Part shown: in pieces, positions 1 to 9,427 of the stretch | Layout of the letters: each line of letters begins with the position of its first letter | How positions within the stretch are numbered: the first letter of the stretch is position 1 | Source: Flagellimonas meridianipacifica | GTDB taxonomy: Bacteria; Bacteroidota; Bacteroidia; Flavobacteriales; Flavobacteriaceae | Direction: 5' to 3' | Length of the DNA: 64,000 nucleotides | Assembly: GCF_003001695.1 (NCBI RefSeq) | Contig: NZ_PVYX01000002.1 | Coordinates: forward strand, 1,922,001-1,986,000 | Translations under genes and position numbers: made by a program | The notes under the pieces: model-generated | What the model was told of the DNA's origin: nothing | Databases searched by the model: none | What the model saw: only the letters and a program-made list of their open reading frames with translations

Positions 1-1149
1 ACTTAGGACTTCAACTCCTGCTCTATCATAAAAAGCAGAAATCAAAGTAGAGATATACATCGGGAAAGCCTCTGGGCCGGGAATTTCTTCTTTACGACCA
101 GAAGTTTCTCGAAGTGCCTGTGCCCATCGGGATGTGGAATCAGCTAAAATTAGCACGTTCAATCCTTGTTTTCGGTAGTATTCCCCAACAGTGGTCGCGA
201 GATAAACGGACGCTTCCCGAGCAGCCACCGGCATTGAAGAGGTATTGCCAACAATATAGGTACGGTCCATCAATGATTTACCTGTACGGGGGTCAATCAA
301 TTCAGGAAAATCCTTAAAAACCTCTACAGCCTCCCCGGCGCGCTCACCACATGCCGCGATAATGACTACGTCAGCTTGGGAATGCTTGGCCAGACTATGT
401 TGCAAAACGGTTTTGCCTGCTCCAAAAGGACCTGGAGAACAAGCCGTACCGCCTTGCGCAATGGGAAAAAGGGCATCCAAAATACGTATTCCCGTAGGCA
501 TTGGGTCAGTAGGTACAGAACGTTCATAAAATGGCATAGGCTTTTTTACCGGCCATTCAAAAGCCATTGTCAACCTTATTGTTTTACCCACAATGTCATT
601 AACAATAGCTATGGTTTCGTCAATGGTATATTCTCCTTCAGATGCAATTTGCTCGACAATATAATTTCCTTGGATCGAAAAGGGTACAAAAATTTTGTGT
701 TCAAATAGTTTTTCGGGCACAGAGCCCAACACGGAGCCACCAGTTACTATATCTCCTTTTTTGACGAAAGGAGTAAAGTGCCATTTTTTGGTGTTATCCA
801 AGGGTTCTACCTCGAGGCCCCGTTCCAAAAACCATTCAATTTTTCCAAGTTCATAAAGAGGGTTCTGAAGGCCATCAGTAACAGAACCAAGTATGCCCGG
901 GCCAAGTTTTACCGATAAGGGAAGTCCCGAGAATTCAACTGGGTCACCCACTTTCATCCAACTCGTATCCTCAAAAACCTGCAGGTAGACTTTTTTACCT
1001 TTCTTTACGTCTATAACTTCAGCCTTGAGTCGTTTCCCATCCTCAAGAATAATGTAAGCTACCTCACCATTCATTATGGCCCCTTCGTTGATATGAACAC
1101 CAACAAGTGACTCGTTGACACTATGAACTTTTCCCGTTGCTTGTTGCAT
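1..1149 (-). CDS. atpA: V-type ATP synthase subunit A (partial, runs off left edge)
   Basis: Catalytic nucleotide-binding subunit of a V/A-type rotary ATPase, located on the cytoplasmic V1 head. I translated the complement from the ATG at 1149 (MQQATGKVHSVNES); the frame stays open to base 1, giving 383 codons of an expected 580-590. Walker A is GPFGAGKT at residues 240-247, preceded by FPIAQGGTACSP, and the long insert before the P-loop that distinguishes A from B subunits is present. Later motifs include ACGERAGE and ILADSTSRWAQALRE. The start lies 7 bases after the stop of the upstream Usp gene, so both are probably one transcript. The rest of the subunits must lie to the left; no E/C stator gene precedes it here. 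Confidence 0.95.
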   Translation of the reverse strand, partial: MQQATGKVHSVNESLVGVHINEGAIMNGEVAYIILEDGKRLKAEVIDVKKGKKVYLQVFEDTSWMKVGDPVEFSGLPLSVKLGPGILGSVTDGLQNPLYELGKIEWFLERGLEVEPLDNTKKWHFTPFVKKGDIVTGGSVLGSVPEKLFEHKIFVPFSIQGNYIVEQIASEGEYTIDETIAIVNDIVGKTIRLTMAFEWPVKKPMPFYERSVPTDPMPTGIRILDALFPIAQGGTACSPGPFGAGKTVLQHSLAKHSQADVVIIAACGERAGEAVEVFKDFPELIDPRTGKSLMDRTYIVGNTSSMPVAAREASVYLATTVGEYYRKQGLNVLILADSTSRWAQALRETSGRKEEIPGPEAFPMYISTLISAFYDRAGVEVLS

Positions 1150-1156
1150 AGTATCC

Positions 1157-2308
1157 TTATCGTTCTGAACTTCCTCTCAGTTTACGGACCTCATCCTCTA
1201 TCTTTTGGTACCAAATCTTTTCCATGATATCGCTCGCATGCATTCTATAGAATCTCGCCTTTTCAGGTTGGTCCAGTTTGTCATATGCCTTCGCAATTCC
1301 CTTGTAGGCCGGTACATACATATCGTTTATGTTCAAACACGCTTTTAAATGTCCGATAGCCTCATAGAAAAAACCATTATCAACCAACTCCATGGCAGTT
1401 TCGTACAACTCTTCAATATCCCTTATGTGCGTTTTTAGATCCAATGAGATAACATCCTCTGATTTTAGAGTCAGAAAGGAACAAGGGACTTCGCGCACAA
1501 CCTTTTCAGTGACACTACCCATAAACATGCGGTTGAGTCCTGTTCTTCCCGATGTTCCCATAATCAACAAATCAATCATCTTTTTTGAGACAGTACTCAA
1601 TATTTCTTCAGCTGGATTTCCTATAGGGGCTTCTTTGGTCCAGTTCACATCGGCCAAATTGAATTCCTCCAAAAAGGTTTCAAACTTTTCTTTTTCCTCT
1701 TTGCATTTCTCTTCATTTACCGTTTGTAAAAGATTATCGGAAGTTAACCATGATGCCTTGGCCTGTTCACAAACGTTAAGGATAGTCAGCTCAGATTTAA
1801 ATTTACGGGCCATTGTAATCGCATTTTGTAATGCCCGTTTTGAAGCTTCGGAAAAATCAACGGGACACAAAATATGATGGACATTGAGCAAAATCTCCTC
1901 TTTAATTACAAAAACAGGTTTTTCGCTCTTTTGGATAATGCGTTCGGCGGTGGTGCCCAACCGAAAAGTATCTGCTTTTTGGGTTTCTCCACATCCCACT
2001 AGAATGAGATTGGCACTTACTTTTACCGCAGCCCTAACAATTGCTTCATGAGGAACGCCCTCCACCAAAATGGGTTCTCCCGTTTCCAGTCCTTCACACG
2101 CAATCATTTTAGCGGTTTCATTCAATTTTGTCAGCGCTGTTTCATTCAATAGCGCCATTGCCTTTTGGTTCTCAATATCATCTGGGAGTACATGTATAGG
2201 TACGATTGTGGATTGAAATATTTTAGCCAGTTCAATAGCACTGGAAATTACATTTTGGGAAGACTTTCCAAAATCATGGGCTACCAATATCTTTTTTAAA
2301 AGTTTCAT
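1157..2308 (-). CDS. Tandem universal stress protein with C-terminal TPR-like tail
   Basis: A 383-residue cytoplasmic protein with two Usp domains (about 1-136 and 143-282) and a helical C-terminal extension (about 295-378). The second domain has the classical ATP-binding loop GTSGRTGLNRMFMGS at 251-265; the first has a degenerate version (GCGETQKADTFRLGTT, 105-120), so only the second may bind nucleotide. The tail (EELYETAMELVDNGFFYEAI ... YKGIAKAYDKLDQPEKARFY) reads like two TPR helical pairs, a protein-protein interaction module. It lies 7 bases upstream of the V-ATPase subunit A gene on the same strand, suggesting co-expression and perhaps a regulatory role for the ATPase (inference). Family assignment is secure, function unknown. 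Confidence 0.9.
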   Translation of the reverse strand: MKLLKKILVAHDFGKSSQNVISSAIELAKIFQSTIVPIHVLPDDIENQKAMALLNETALTKLNETAKMIACEGLETGEPILVEGVPHEAIVRAAVKVSANLILVGCGETQKADTFRLGTTAERIIQKSEKPVFVIKEEILLNVHHILCPVDFSEASKRALQNAITMARKFKSELTILNVCEQAKASWLTSDNLLQTVNEEKCKEEKEKFETFLEEFNLADVNWTKEAPIGNPAEEILSTVSKKMIDLLIMGTSGRTGLNRMFMGSVTEKVVREVPCSFLTLKSEDVISLDLKTHIRDIEELYETAMELVDNGFFYEAIGHLKACLNINDMYVPAYKGIAKAYDKLDQPEKARFYRMHASDIMEKIWYQKIEDEVRKLRGSSER

Positions 2309-2632
2309 AGTATTTGTTTTAAATGGCCTTTAGGTTCAGTGGAGGGAAATATGAGTTTTCTTTCCACTCCGATTTTGAAACTCTTTTTGTTTATTAAAAC
2401 TATCACTCAATTCTTTAGAGAAACTTAAGAATAGGTGCTTGGAAAGCGTATTTAAGATTTGTTTAAAAAATCTATATATAGTGCATTATAAAAGGGGGTA
2501 ATTAATGTTTTCAAGAAACTACTTCACTTTATTCTGTCTAAAGTTTTGCTAAAGAATCTGTTTATACCTTGTTAGTGTAAAAAGACACGGATATCTGATA
2601 AACAATTAGATGTCCTCTTAAATACCAACAAA
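2309..2632. other. Divergent intergenic region between two usp genes
   Basis: 324 bp without a gene, between the start of the minus-strand Usp-TPR gene and the start of the plus-strand usp-sdh operon. Both operons must be promoted from here. I see AT-rich sequence but no perfect TAnnTTTG element on either strand, no strong inverted repeat and no RNA gene. Confidence 0.6.
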
Positions 2633-3430
2633 ATGAACAAAATCCTGGTTCCTGTAGATTTTTCAGATACCTCTTCTAATGCATTGTTATATGCTATTCA
2701 ACTGTTTGGGGAATCCGATCTTGAAATAACCGTACTACATACCTATGGTGTACAATCCACCGCTGCTCTACTCATGAAGAATATTGATGGTGTGCTGGAA
2801 AAGGATGCTAAACTGGAAATGGATAAGCTTTTAAATAAATTTCAAAAAGACTTTCCTGATGTAGTCTTTTCCTCAAAGATTACCAAAAACTCCCCCATAT
2901 CTACCATCGTGGCATTAGGGGATACTGGAAATTTTGATTTCATTGTGATGGGAACAAAAGGTGCAAGCGGACTTAAAGAGGTTTTTATGGGCAGTGTAGC
3001 CGGAGGCGTGATTTCCAAAACTTCGGCTCCAGTAATTGTAGTGCCGGATGGCCACACTTTTCGCCCACTTAAAGAAATTGTGTTTGCGGTTAGTGATGAC
3101 CCATTTTCTGACGACCAAGTAATAGAACCTCTTCGAAGGATTGCCGTCGAACATCAGAGTAAGGTTAAAGTTCTACACATTGCTGAAGAAAAGACACCAC
3201 AAATTGAAAAGGCTCTACAGGCTATTGAAGATTTGAACCCATCCGTTGATTACGCTTTTGGTACAGGTGACACCCATACTGACCTTAATGATTACTTGCT
3301 ACGCGATTTTGCAGGACTTCTTTGCCTTATCCGAACTAAAAAAGGATTTATAGAGCGATTATTAAACGAAAGTGTTACCTTAAAACAGACTTTTAACAGC
3401 CCAATACCTTTGCTCATTCTTCATGATTAA
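2633..3430 (+). CDS. Tandem-domain universal stress protein
   Basis: A 265-residue Usp protein with a complete first domain (1-139) and a shorter second one. The ATP-binding loop GTKGASGLKEVFMGS occupies residues 107-121; the N-terminal strand KILVPVDFSDTS is typical of the family. The second half (from about 148, KEIVFAVSDDPF) lacks the glycine-rich loop. Only 7 bases separate its stop from the sdhC start, so it is probably the first gene of the sdhCAB transcript. UspA proteins are linked to starvation, redox and hypoxic stress in other bacteria; a link to respiratory state is inferred here from position only. Confidence 0.9.
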   Translation: MNKILVPVDFSDTSSNALLYAIQLFGESDLEITVLHTYGVQSTAALLMKNIDGVLEKDAKLEMDKLLNKFQKDFPDVVFSSKITKNSPISTIVALGDTGNFDFIVMGTKGASGLKEVFMGSVAGGVISKTSAPVIVVPDGHTFRPLKEIVFAVSDDPFSDDQVIEPLRRIAVEHQSKVKVLHIAEEKTPQIEKALQAIEDLNPSVDYAFGTGDTHTDLNDYLLRDFAGLLCLIRTKKGFIERLLNESVTLKQTFNSPIPLLILHD

Positions 3431-3437
3431 GTTTTAG

Positions 3438-4091
3438 ATGTATTTCAGAAAATCCATCATAGCAATTACAGGTTTATTCCTTTGCCTGTTTTTAATCGTG
3501 CACCTATCCGCGAACAGTATTTTGGTTTTACCACAAGAAGTAGCCAGAGGTTTGTATAATTCTTATTCCACTACCCTCCGCGAGAGTCCGTTTATAAAAA
3601 TTGTCGCTTACATATTGTATCTCTCCATTGTGCTACATGTTATTTATGCTCTCGTGGTCACCGTCAATAACCGAAAAGCCAAAAGGAAGGGATATGCAGT
3701 CAACAGGTTTAGGGAAAATAGTAGCTGGACCTCTCAGAACATGGGACTCTTGGGGATTACGGTATTGTTGTTCATAGTGGTGCATCTTGCCAATTTTTGG
3801 GCACGAATTAAACTTGGATTGGGAGAAGGTGTGGGCTTGGATTCCGAAGGTCACGTTGACGTTTATAAAGTTACCTATAGTCTTTTTCAAAATAGTTATT
3901 ATGTACTTTTCTATTCTTTATTGATGATTCCCTTGGGATTACACCTCTATCATGGATTGAAAAGCGCGTTCATGACACTAGGGTTCTATCATAAAAAGGG
4001 TTTACGAATTTTAGCCAAGGTTTCCCTGATTTATGCTGGCATTATGGCTTTGGGTTTTGGTATCATTCCAATCATTGTCTTTTTTAAATAA
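3438..4091 (+). CDS. sdhC: Succinate dehydrogenase cytochrome b subunit
   Basis: A 217-residue integral membrane subunit that anchors SdhAB and carries heme b for quinone chemistry. Five hydrophobic helices can be seen (about 4-24, 50-72, 95-115, 151-171, 188-210), the layout of the fused five-helix anchor of Bacteroidota and Bacillus-type SDH/fumarate reductases. Candidate heme-ligand histidines lie in [27 protein letters not shown] and [11 protein letters not shown]. It starts with ATG 7 bases after the usp stop and is followed 7 bases later by sdhA, so translation is probably coupled. No separate sdhD is present, as expected for this anchor type. Confidence 0.93.
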   Translation: MYFRKSIIAITGLFLCLFLIVHLSANSILVLPQEVARGLYNSYSTTLRESPFIKIVAYILYLSIVLHVIYALVVTVNNRKAKRKGYAVNRFRENSSWTSQNMGLLGITVLLFIVVHLANFWARIKLGLGEGVGLDSEGHVDVYKVTYSLFQNSYYVLFYSLLMIPLGLHLYHGLKSAFMTLGFYHKKGLRILAKVSLIYAGIMALGFGIIPIIVFFK

Positions 4092-4098
4092 ACAAAAG

Positions 4099-6006
4099 AT
4101 GCTACAATCAAAGATTCCAGAGGGCCCCTTAGAAAATAAATGGCGTAACTATCAACTAAAATCCCAGCTGATAAATCCGGCCAACAAGAAAAAACTAAAT
4201 GTCATTGTGGTGGGTTCCGGATTAGCGGGAGCAGGTGCTGCTGCTACACTGGCCGAACTTGGGTATGATGTTAAGTGCTTTTGCTACCAAGATTCCGCCC
4301 GAAGAGCACATTCTGTCGCTGCACAAGGAGGCATTAATGCAGCAAAAAATTATCAGCACGATGGCGATAGCGTATGGCGCATGTTTTATGATACCCTAAA
4401 GGGCGGGGATTTTCGTTCTCGGGAAGCCAACGTATATCGATTGGCCGAACTCTCAGCTCCTTTGATTGACCATTATGTACAGCAAGGTGTTCCCTTTGCC
4501 CGCGAGTATGGTGGCGTTTTGGTAAATAGAAGTTTCGGTGGTGTTCAAGTACAACGCACCTTTTATGCCCGTGGACAAACCGGACAGCAACTTTTGTTGG
4601 CAGCCTATTCCCAATTGTACAAAATGAAACGGGCGAAAAAGGTGGAATTGTTCCCTAGACATGAAATGCTGGACTTGGTAGTTATCAATGGGAAAGTAAA
4701 GGGCATTATTGTTCGGGATTTGGTTACGGGTCAGTTGAAACGCTTTGCTGCCGATGCCGTCGTATTGGCCACAGGCGGGTATTCCAGGGTATTTAGACTT
4801 TCAACCTTAGCTATTGGATGTAATGGAAGTGCCATTTGGAAAGCCCATAAACGTGGTGCCTTCTTTGCGGCTCCCAGTTTTACGCAAATCCATCCAACAG
4901 CGTTGCCTCAAACTAGCGATGCTCAGTCCAAACTGACACTAATGTCGGAATCCCTTCGTAACGATGGACGAATTTGGGTGCCTAAAAAGAAAGGAGATAG
5001 TCGAAAGGCCAACGATATTCCGGAAGAAGAGCGCGATTATTATCTGGAACGACGGTACCCAAGTTTTGGGAATCTCGCTCCTCGAGACATTGCCTCTAGG
5101 GCAGCTAAGGAATGTATAGATGCCGGGTACGGTGTAGGCCGATTAAAAAATGCGGTATACCTGGACTTTAAACACGCCATTGAAAATTTTGGTATTGAAA
5201 CCATAAAGGATCGTTACGGCAACCTTTTTAAAATGTACAAAAAGATTACCGGTGTGGATGCCTATCGGGAGCCTATGCAAATCTCTCCAGCAGCTCATTT
5301 TTCCATGGGTGGTCTTTGGGTGGATTATGAACTCATGACCACGATACCGGGTCTTTATGCCATTGGGGAATGTAATTTTTCTGACCATGGGGCCAATCGC
5401 TTGGGGGCCAATTCGCTTCTGCAGGCGAGCATCGACGGATATTTTGTCCTCCCCAATACCATCAATAATTATTTGGCAGATGCTTTAAGGGAGGACCCTG
5501 TCTCAACGGAACATCTCGAATTTGAAAAGGCAGAAAATGAAGTTGCGGAACACATCAACAAGTTGATGTTGGTAAAAGGCAACAAAACTGTAGACCATTT
5601 TCATCGTGAACTGGGGAAGGTGATGTGGCAAGAATGTGCCATGAGTCGAAACAAAGAAGGACTTGTCAAAGCCATTTCTCAAATTCAAAAGATTAAGGAG
5701 GCCTTCTGGAAAGAAGTAAATATTACGGGTGGCTACCATGAGATGAACACAGAACTGGAAAAGGCACTGCGCCTTGCCGATTTTATTGAATTGGGGCTTT
5801 TAATGTGTACCGATGCCCTAGAACGTGAAGAATCTTGTGGTGCTCATTTCAGGGAAGAATATCAAACCAATGAGGGCGAAGCCCTTCGCAACGATGAGGG
5901 ATACTCCTATGTATCCGCTTGGGAATATGACCAAGGTAAATTCAAACTTCACAAAGAAGCTCTGGAATTCGAAAATGTGCAACCTACCGTTCGCAGTTAT
6001 AAATAG
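4099..6006 (+). CDS. sdhA: Succinate dehydrogenase flavoprotein subunit
   Basis: Oxidises succinate to fumarate in the TCA cycle at the inner face of the membrane. I chose the ATG at 4099 ([15 protein letters not shown]), 7 bases after the sdhC stop; an in-frame ATG at 4033 would lie inside sdhC. The 635-residue product has the FAD dinucleotide fold GSGLAG at 39-44 and the [17 protein letters not shown] segment containing the histidine that covalently binds FAD. It also shows the active-site region HPTALP, and [12 protein letters not shown] and [19 protein letters not shown] near the C-terminal side. Length matches the 630-670 residue non-enterobacterial SdhA/FrdA class. Confidence 0.96.
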   Translation: MLQSKIPEGPLENKWRNYQLKSQLINPANKKKLNVIVVGSGLAGAGAAATLAELGYDVKCFCYQDSARRAHSVAAQGGINAAKNYQHDGDSVWRMFYDTLKGGDFRSREANVYRLAELSAPLIDHYVQQGVPFAREYGGVLVNRSFGGVQVQRTFYARGQTGQQLLLAAYSQLYKMKRAKKVELFPRHEMLDLVVINGKVKGIIVRDLVTGQLKRFAADAVVLATGGYSRVFRLSTLAIGCNGSAIWKAHKRGAFFAAPSFTQIHPTALPQTSDAQSKLTLMSESLRNDGRIWVPKKKGDSRKANDIPEEERDYYLERRYPSFGNLAPRDIASRAAKECIDAGYGVGRLKNAVYLDFKHAIENFGIETIKDRYGNLFKMYKKITGVDAYREPMQISPAAHFSMGGLWVDYELMTTIPGLYAIGECNFSDHGANRLGANSLLQASIDGYFVLPNTINNYLADALREDPVSTEHLEFEKAENEVAEHINKLMLVKGNKTVDHFHRELGKVMWQECAMSRNKEGLVKAISQIQKIKEAFWKEVNITGGYHEMNTELEKALRLADFIELGLLMCTDALEREESCGAHFREEYQTNEGEALRNDEGYSYVSAWEYDQGKFKLHKEALEFENVQPTVRSYK

Positions 6007-6028
6007 AAGATACAAGTTAAACTACACT

Positions 6029-6772
6029 ATGAAGGTCATTTTTAAAATATGGAGACAGGAAAATACCAATACAAAAGGAAATTTTCAATCGTATGAGGTA
6101 GACGAACTTACAGAAGACATGTCCTTTCTAGAGGCCCTGGACCATCTCAACGAAGTCTTGGTAACCAAAAATGAAAAAACCATAGCGTATGAATACGATT
6201 GTAGGGAAGGTATTTGCGGGCAATGTGGAGTGTTCATCAATGGGAGAGCCCATGGACCCCATGACAATATGACCACTTGTCAATTGCATATGCGAAGTTT
6301 CAGGGATGGCGAAACCATAGTAGTTGAACCATGGCGTGCTTCTGCTTTCCCCATTGTTAAAGACCTAGTGGTAGACCGTTCATCCTTCGATAATATTATT
6401 GAACAAGGTGCCTATATCTCTGCAAAAACAGGAACAGCTCCGGAGGCCAATTCAATCCTTGTTCGTAAAGAAATAGTGGATAAAGCCATGGATGCTGCGG
6501 CATGCATTGGTTGCGGTGCCTGTGTGGCGACCTGTAAAAATTCCTCGGCAGCGCTTTTCACTTCGGCAAAAATCAATCACCTCAACAGTTTGCCCCAGGG
6601 AAAACAAGAGGCGTCCAAAAGGGTACTTGAAATGACTAAGCAAATGGAACTTGAGGGGTTTGGCAGTTGCACTTTTACCGGCGCTTGTGAAGTTGAATGT
6701 CCCGAAGGGATATCCATCATCAATATCGCGGAAATGAATGCAAGAAGAACAAAAGCCAAATGGATAGGCTAA
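6029..6772 (+). CDS. sdhB: Succinate dehydrogenase iron-sulfur subunit
   Basis: Electron-transfer subunit linking the flavin to the membrane anchor. The start at 6029 (MKVIFKIWRQENTNTKG) is 22 bases after the sdhA stop and yields 247 residues, the family length; longer in-frame extensions overlap sdhA. The plant-type 2Fe-2S ligands are in CREGICGQCG plus a downstream TTCQL cysteine. The 4Fe-4S and 3Fe-4S clusters are marked by CIGCGACVATCKN and by CTFTGACEVECPEGI. It completes a usp-sdhCAB operon. Confidence 0.96.
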   Translation: MKVIFKIWRQENTNTKGNFQSYEVDELTEDMSFLEALDHLNEVLVTKNEKTIAYEYDCREGICGQCGVFINGRAHGPHDNMTTCQLHMRSFRDGETIVVEPWRASAFPIVKDLVVDRSSFDNIIEQGAYISAKTGTAPEANSILVRKEIVDKAMDAAACIGCGACVATCKNSSAALFTSAKINHLNSLPQGKQEASKRVLEMTKQMELEGFGSCTFTGACEVECPEGISIINIAEMNARRTKAKWIG

Positions 6773-6887
6773 CCCATAATTTTCAAAAGAGTTTTCCAAT
6801 GGAATTAAAAGGGAATCAAACTATACGGAGGGTTTTACCATCAGCCAAGAAAATGCACTTGATTGCTCCAATATTCATATATACAAA

Positions 6888-7841
6888 ATGAAGGAAATTC
6901 TCCCTCTTTTAATGGGCGGTCTAGCTTTATTTGTTTACTCCATTTCCATGCTTTCAAGAACAATGCAGGAAATATCGACCGAAAAGGCTAAAAGAATTAT
7001 TTCCAAATACACCAATAATCTTTTCCTTTCTATCCTAGTCGGTACTTTGCTTACGGTACTTCTAGGTTCATCATCGGCTCTAATCATAATTGCCATTGTT
7101 TTCATCAATGCTGGTACACTTAAATTTAGACAAGCTATCGGTATTATTATGGGTGCCAATATAGGTACCACTTTTTCCAGTCAATTGATAGCATTGGATA
7201 TTGGTAAATATGCAATAGCTCCACTGATTATTGGTATGATGATTGAGTTTTTTGCCAAAAAAGAAAACTTTAGAAGGTATGGCAGTGCACTTTTCTATTT
7301 TGGGATGTTGTTTTTTGGTCTTTTTATTATTGAACAATCAGTATTGCCTCTAAGGGAAAGTCCATTGTTTGAGAAATGGATAACACGTATTGATGAGAAC
7401 CTAATACAGGGAACCTTAATAGGTGGCTTTATAACCCTAATTGTACAATCTTCAAGCGCTACCGTAGGGATGGCCATTGTTCTCGGAAAGCAAAATTTAA
7501 TCACCTTGATTGGAGGTCTTGTAATCATGTTGGGTTCTGAATTGGGAACCTGTTCTGATACTCTTATCGCCACGATAAAAGGGAGTAGACAAGCTATAAA
7601 GGCAGGACTATTTCATTTGTTGTTCAACTTTACCACTATAGTAATGGGATTATTGAGTTTTGATTATTTCCACAGACTGGTGTTGCTAATCTCTCAAAAC
7701 CAAGCGTTGGAAAATCAAATCGCAAATGCCCATATGCTATTTAACATCATTGGGGTTGTCCTTTTCCTTCCTCTGGTCGGACTATCCGAAAAGCTATTGA
7801 ATCGTTGGTTACCGGACAGGCTCAATACCGTTCATAATTAA
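6888..7841 (+). CDS. Na/Pi cotransporter family protein (NptA/YjbB-like, no PhoU tail)
   Basis: A 317-residue polytopic membrane protein with the duplicated PF02690 repeat of type II sodium-phosphate cotransporters. The signature halves are LLGSSSALIIIAIVFINAG (near 62) and IVQSSSATVGMAIVLG (near 185). Each is followed by a glycine-rich GANIGTT or GSELGTC motif. About eight to nine hydrophobic segments are visible. Many bacterial members carry a C-terminal PhoU-like domain; this one ends after the membrane core. It lies 115 bases after sdhB and 36 bases before the LCIB-like gene, so it may be co-transcribed with the latter. Phosphate as substrate is family inference. Confidence 0.88.
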   Translation: MKEILPLLMGGLALFVYSISMLSRTMQEISTEKAKRIISKYTNNLFLSILVGTLLTVLLGSSSALIIIAIVFINAGTLKFRQAIGIIMGANIGTTFSSQLIALDIGKYAIAPLIIGMMIEFFAKKENFRRYGSALFYFGMLFFGLFIIEQSVLPLRESPLFEKWITRIDENLIQGTLIGGFITLIVQSSSATVGMAIVLGKQNLITLIGGLVIMLGSELGTCSDTLIATIKGSRQAIKAGLFHLLFNFTTIVMGLLSFDYFHRLVLLISQNQALENQIANAHMLFNIIGVVLFLPLVGLSEKLLNRWLPDRLNTVHN

Positions 7842-7877
7842 CAACACAATTATATCTACAATTAAAACCCAAAAGAA

Positions 7878-8591
7878 ATGCTACAGAAAAAATTTGAAAA
7901 AGTAGTGCTCGAAAATTACCCGGATGCACTGGATACCCGGGACACCTCAATAAGATATCTAGGTCTCCTACAAAATGGCCACGATATAGATATTTCCAAA
8001 ATGCTCATGGCGACCAGTCTATGTTCTGATGACATCAATATTCCTTCAACTTCATTCTTCAGTGTAGTATGGGGACCTTTTTTCTTGGGAGGGTTAGGAG
8101 GACTGCCCTATGCAGGATTAACAGGTCTGACCGCTTTTGCGCATCATATTCCTGACCATGGAACTGCCTTTATTTTTTATGGCCCACATATTGGAGTCAC
8201 TCTTGAAAATGAAGTTGGAAAAATGTATCGCCCTGGTCAAGGAAATGCAGGAGCTTGCTGCGGAGCACTTATGTTGGCACTTGAACGGTTTAAAGATGAT
8301 ACCTATACTCCAGAATTAAAACGGGAAGACTATCAACAAACATATTTGGAAAGTTTATTGTTTCCGAGGAAGGATGAAATATTAAATGATAAATTGCCCC
8401 AAAGAAAAATCACCGAATGTACCTTTGAACTTATCGACAAGATGTTGCACGAATCCTTAAGGGAAGTAAAAAATGAGTTCAAGGTAGACAAAATAGCACT
8501 CTTGGGTGGTATTGTAATCAATACAGATTTTGGGATTGATGATTACTTTTCTGTACGAAACTTTGAAGTTATTCGAACTACCTATTTGTGA
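7878..8591 (+). CDS. LCIB-like (limiting CO2-inducible B/C) beta-type carbonic anhydrase
   Basis: A 237-residue soluble protein resembling the LCIB/LCIC family, a zinc carbonic anhydrase group first described in algae and also present in bacteria. Support comes from the segment FFLGGLGGLPYAGLTGLTAF (68-87) followed by AHHIPDHG, then GPHIGV (102-107), a conserved Gly-Lys/Arg region near 114-118, and AGACCGAL (124-131). Candidate zinc ligands are C49 (in LCSDDIN), H104 and C127 or C128, with D51 or D52 as the catalytic Asp of the Asp-Arg dyad. These assignments are from memory of the family and not aligned. It could hydrate CO2 or supply bicarbonate for anaplerosis; activity is unproven, since some family members are inactive alone. 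Confidence 0.8.
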   Translation: MLQKKFEKVVLENYPDALDTRDTSIRYLGLLQNGHDIDISKMLMATSLCSDDINIPSTSFFSVVWGPFFLGGLGGLPYAGLTGLTAFAHHIPDHGTAFIFYGPHIGVTLENEVGKMYRPGQGNAGACCGALMLALERFKDDTYTPELKREDYQQTYLESLLFPRKDEILNDKLPQRKITECTFELIDKMLHESLREVKNEFKVDKIALLGGIVINTDFGIDDYFSVRNFEVIRTTYL

Positions 8592-8718
8592 GCAGAAGAA
8601 CACATCATTTAGTTAAAAAGACCTGAATTTATAACCAACATTAACAAAGGGTTAAAACTCATTTTAAGAAGCCTATGGCATTGTTATTGTGACCAATATT
8701 CATTGAAAAACTGAACAC

Positions 8719-9195
8719 TTGAAATATCTTTTCATAGCTTCTCTCTGGATTATTCACTCTTTTGCAACCAATTACTTACAGGATTGTAGCAAACCGATTG
8801 TGGAAGATGTTTCAAATGTCCTTGTCATTAAGTGTTCTTTTAGCCGTAACCACTATAGCGCTTTTGAAAAATCGTTACCTGCACTGTATGTAACTGAATT
8901 AAGTAGGCCTACTTTGGACCTTCCATTTCCTAAAACGTATGAAAATGACTTTTTTGATTTCATAGAAACATCTTCAAAAAGTGTTATAGAGACTTTGAGT
9001 GCCGCACCTGACGACATTGACCCCTTCATGGAACTTGGAGCATTTGAGGTTTGGGACGAAATTTCAGATGATGCTATTTCTGACCCAGAGGAAAATTATT
9101 TGCACATTGATTTTACCCCGGTCTTCTATAATATTCCTTTCAACTTAGCTATAATCCGGGGAGTACCGGATATCCCACCAGAATTTATCTTTTAA
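8719..9195 (+). CDS. Hypothetical exported protein (TTG start)
   Basis: I do not recognise this 158-residue protein. The frame opens with TTG and encodes a hydrophobic N-terminus (KYLFIASLWIIHSFATNYL) that could be a signal peptide or anchor, then an acidic soluble part rich in Asp, Glu, Pro and Phe ending in DIPPEFIF. Two cysteines (about 23 and 39) could pair in the periplasm. No ATG lies nearby in frame. It stands alone between the LCIB-like gene and the DUF2490 gene. A real gene is likely from length and composition, but the start is uncertain. Confidence 0.5.
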   Translation: MKYLFIASLWIIHSFATNYLQDCSKPIVEDVSNVLVIKCSFSRNHYSAFEKSLPALYVTELSRPTLDLPFPKTYENDFFDFIETSSKSVIETLSAAPDDIDPFMELGAFEVWDEISDDAISDPEENYLHIDFTPVFYNIPFNLAIIRGVPDIPPEFIF

Positions 9196-9221
9196 ATTAC
9201 AATTTTACAGGTATGCCCAAA

Positions 9222-9240
9222 AATGGACGCACCGTCCATT
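9222..9240. repeat. Perfect inverted repeat, 8-bp arms with 3-base loop
   Basis: AATGGACG-CAC-CGTCCATT lies 27 bases after the stop of the preceding hypothetical gene. It could be a terminator stem, but no T-run follows on either strand, so it may instead be a protein-binding site. Confidence 0.5.
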
Positions 9241-9427
9241 ACTCAAAAAAGGGCTTGAACGGAAGCTTGTTCTTTAAAGAATTCCTGAGAACAATAAGGA
9301 CCTGTATCTCCACAATCTGCCAATGTCATTGACATAGCTGAGAAAGTAATTGTGTTAAGAAAACCTTTAGGGTACTTATGCAAGACGTGCCTAAGCCCTT
9401 TATGGATAGTATTAATCAAAAAGAAAA

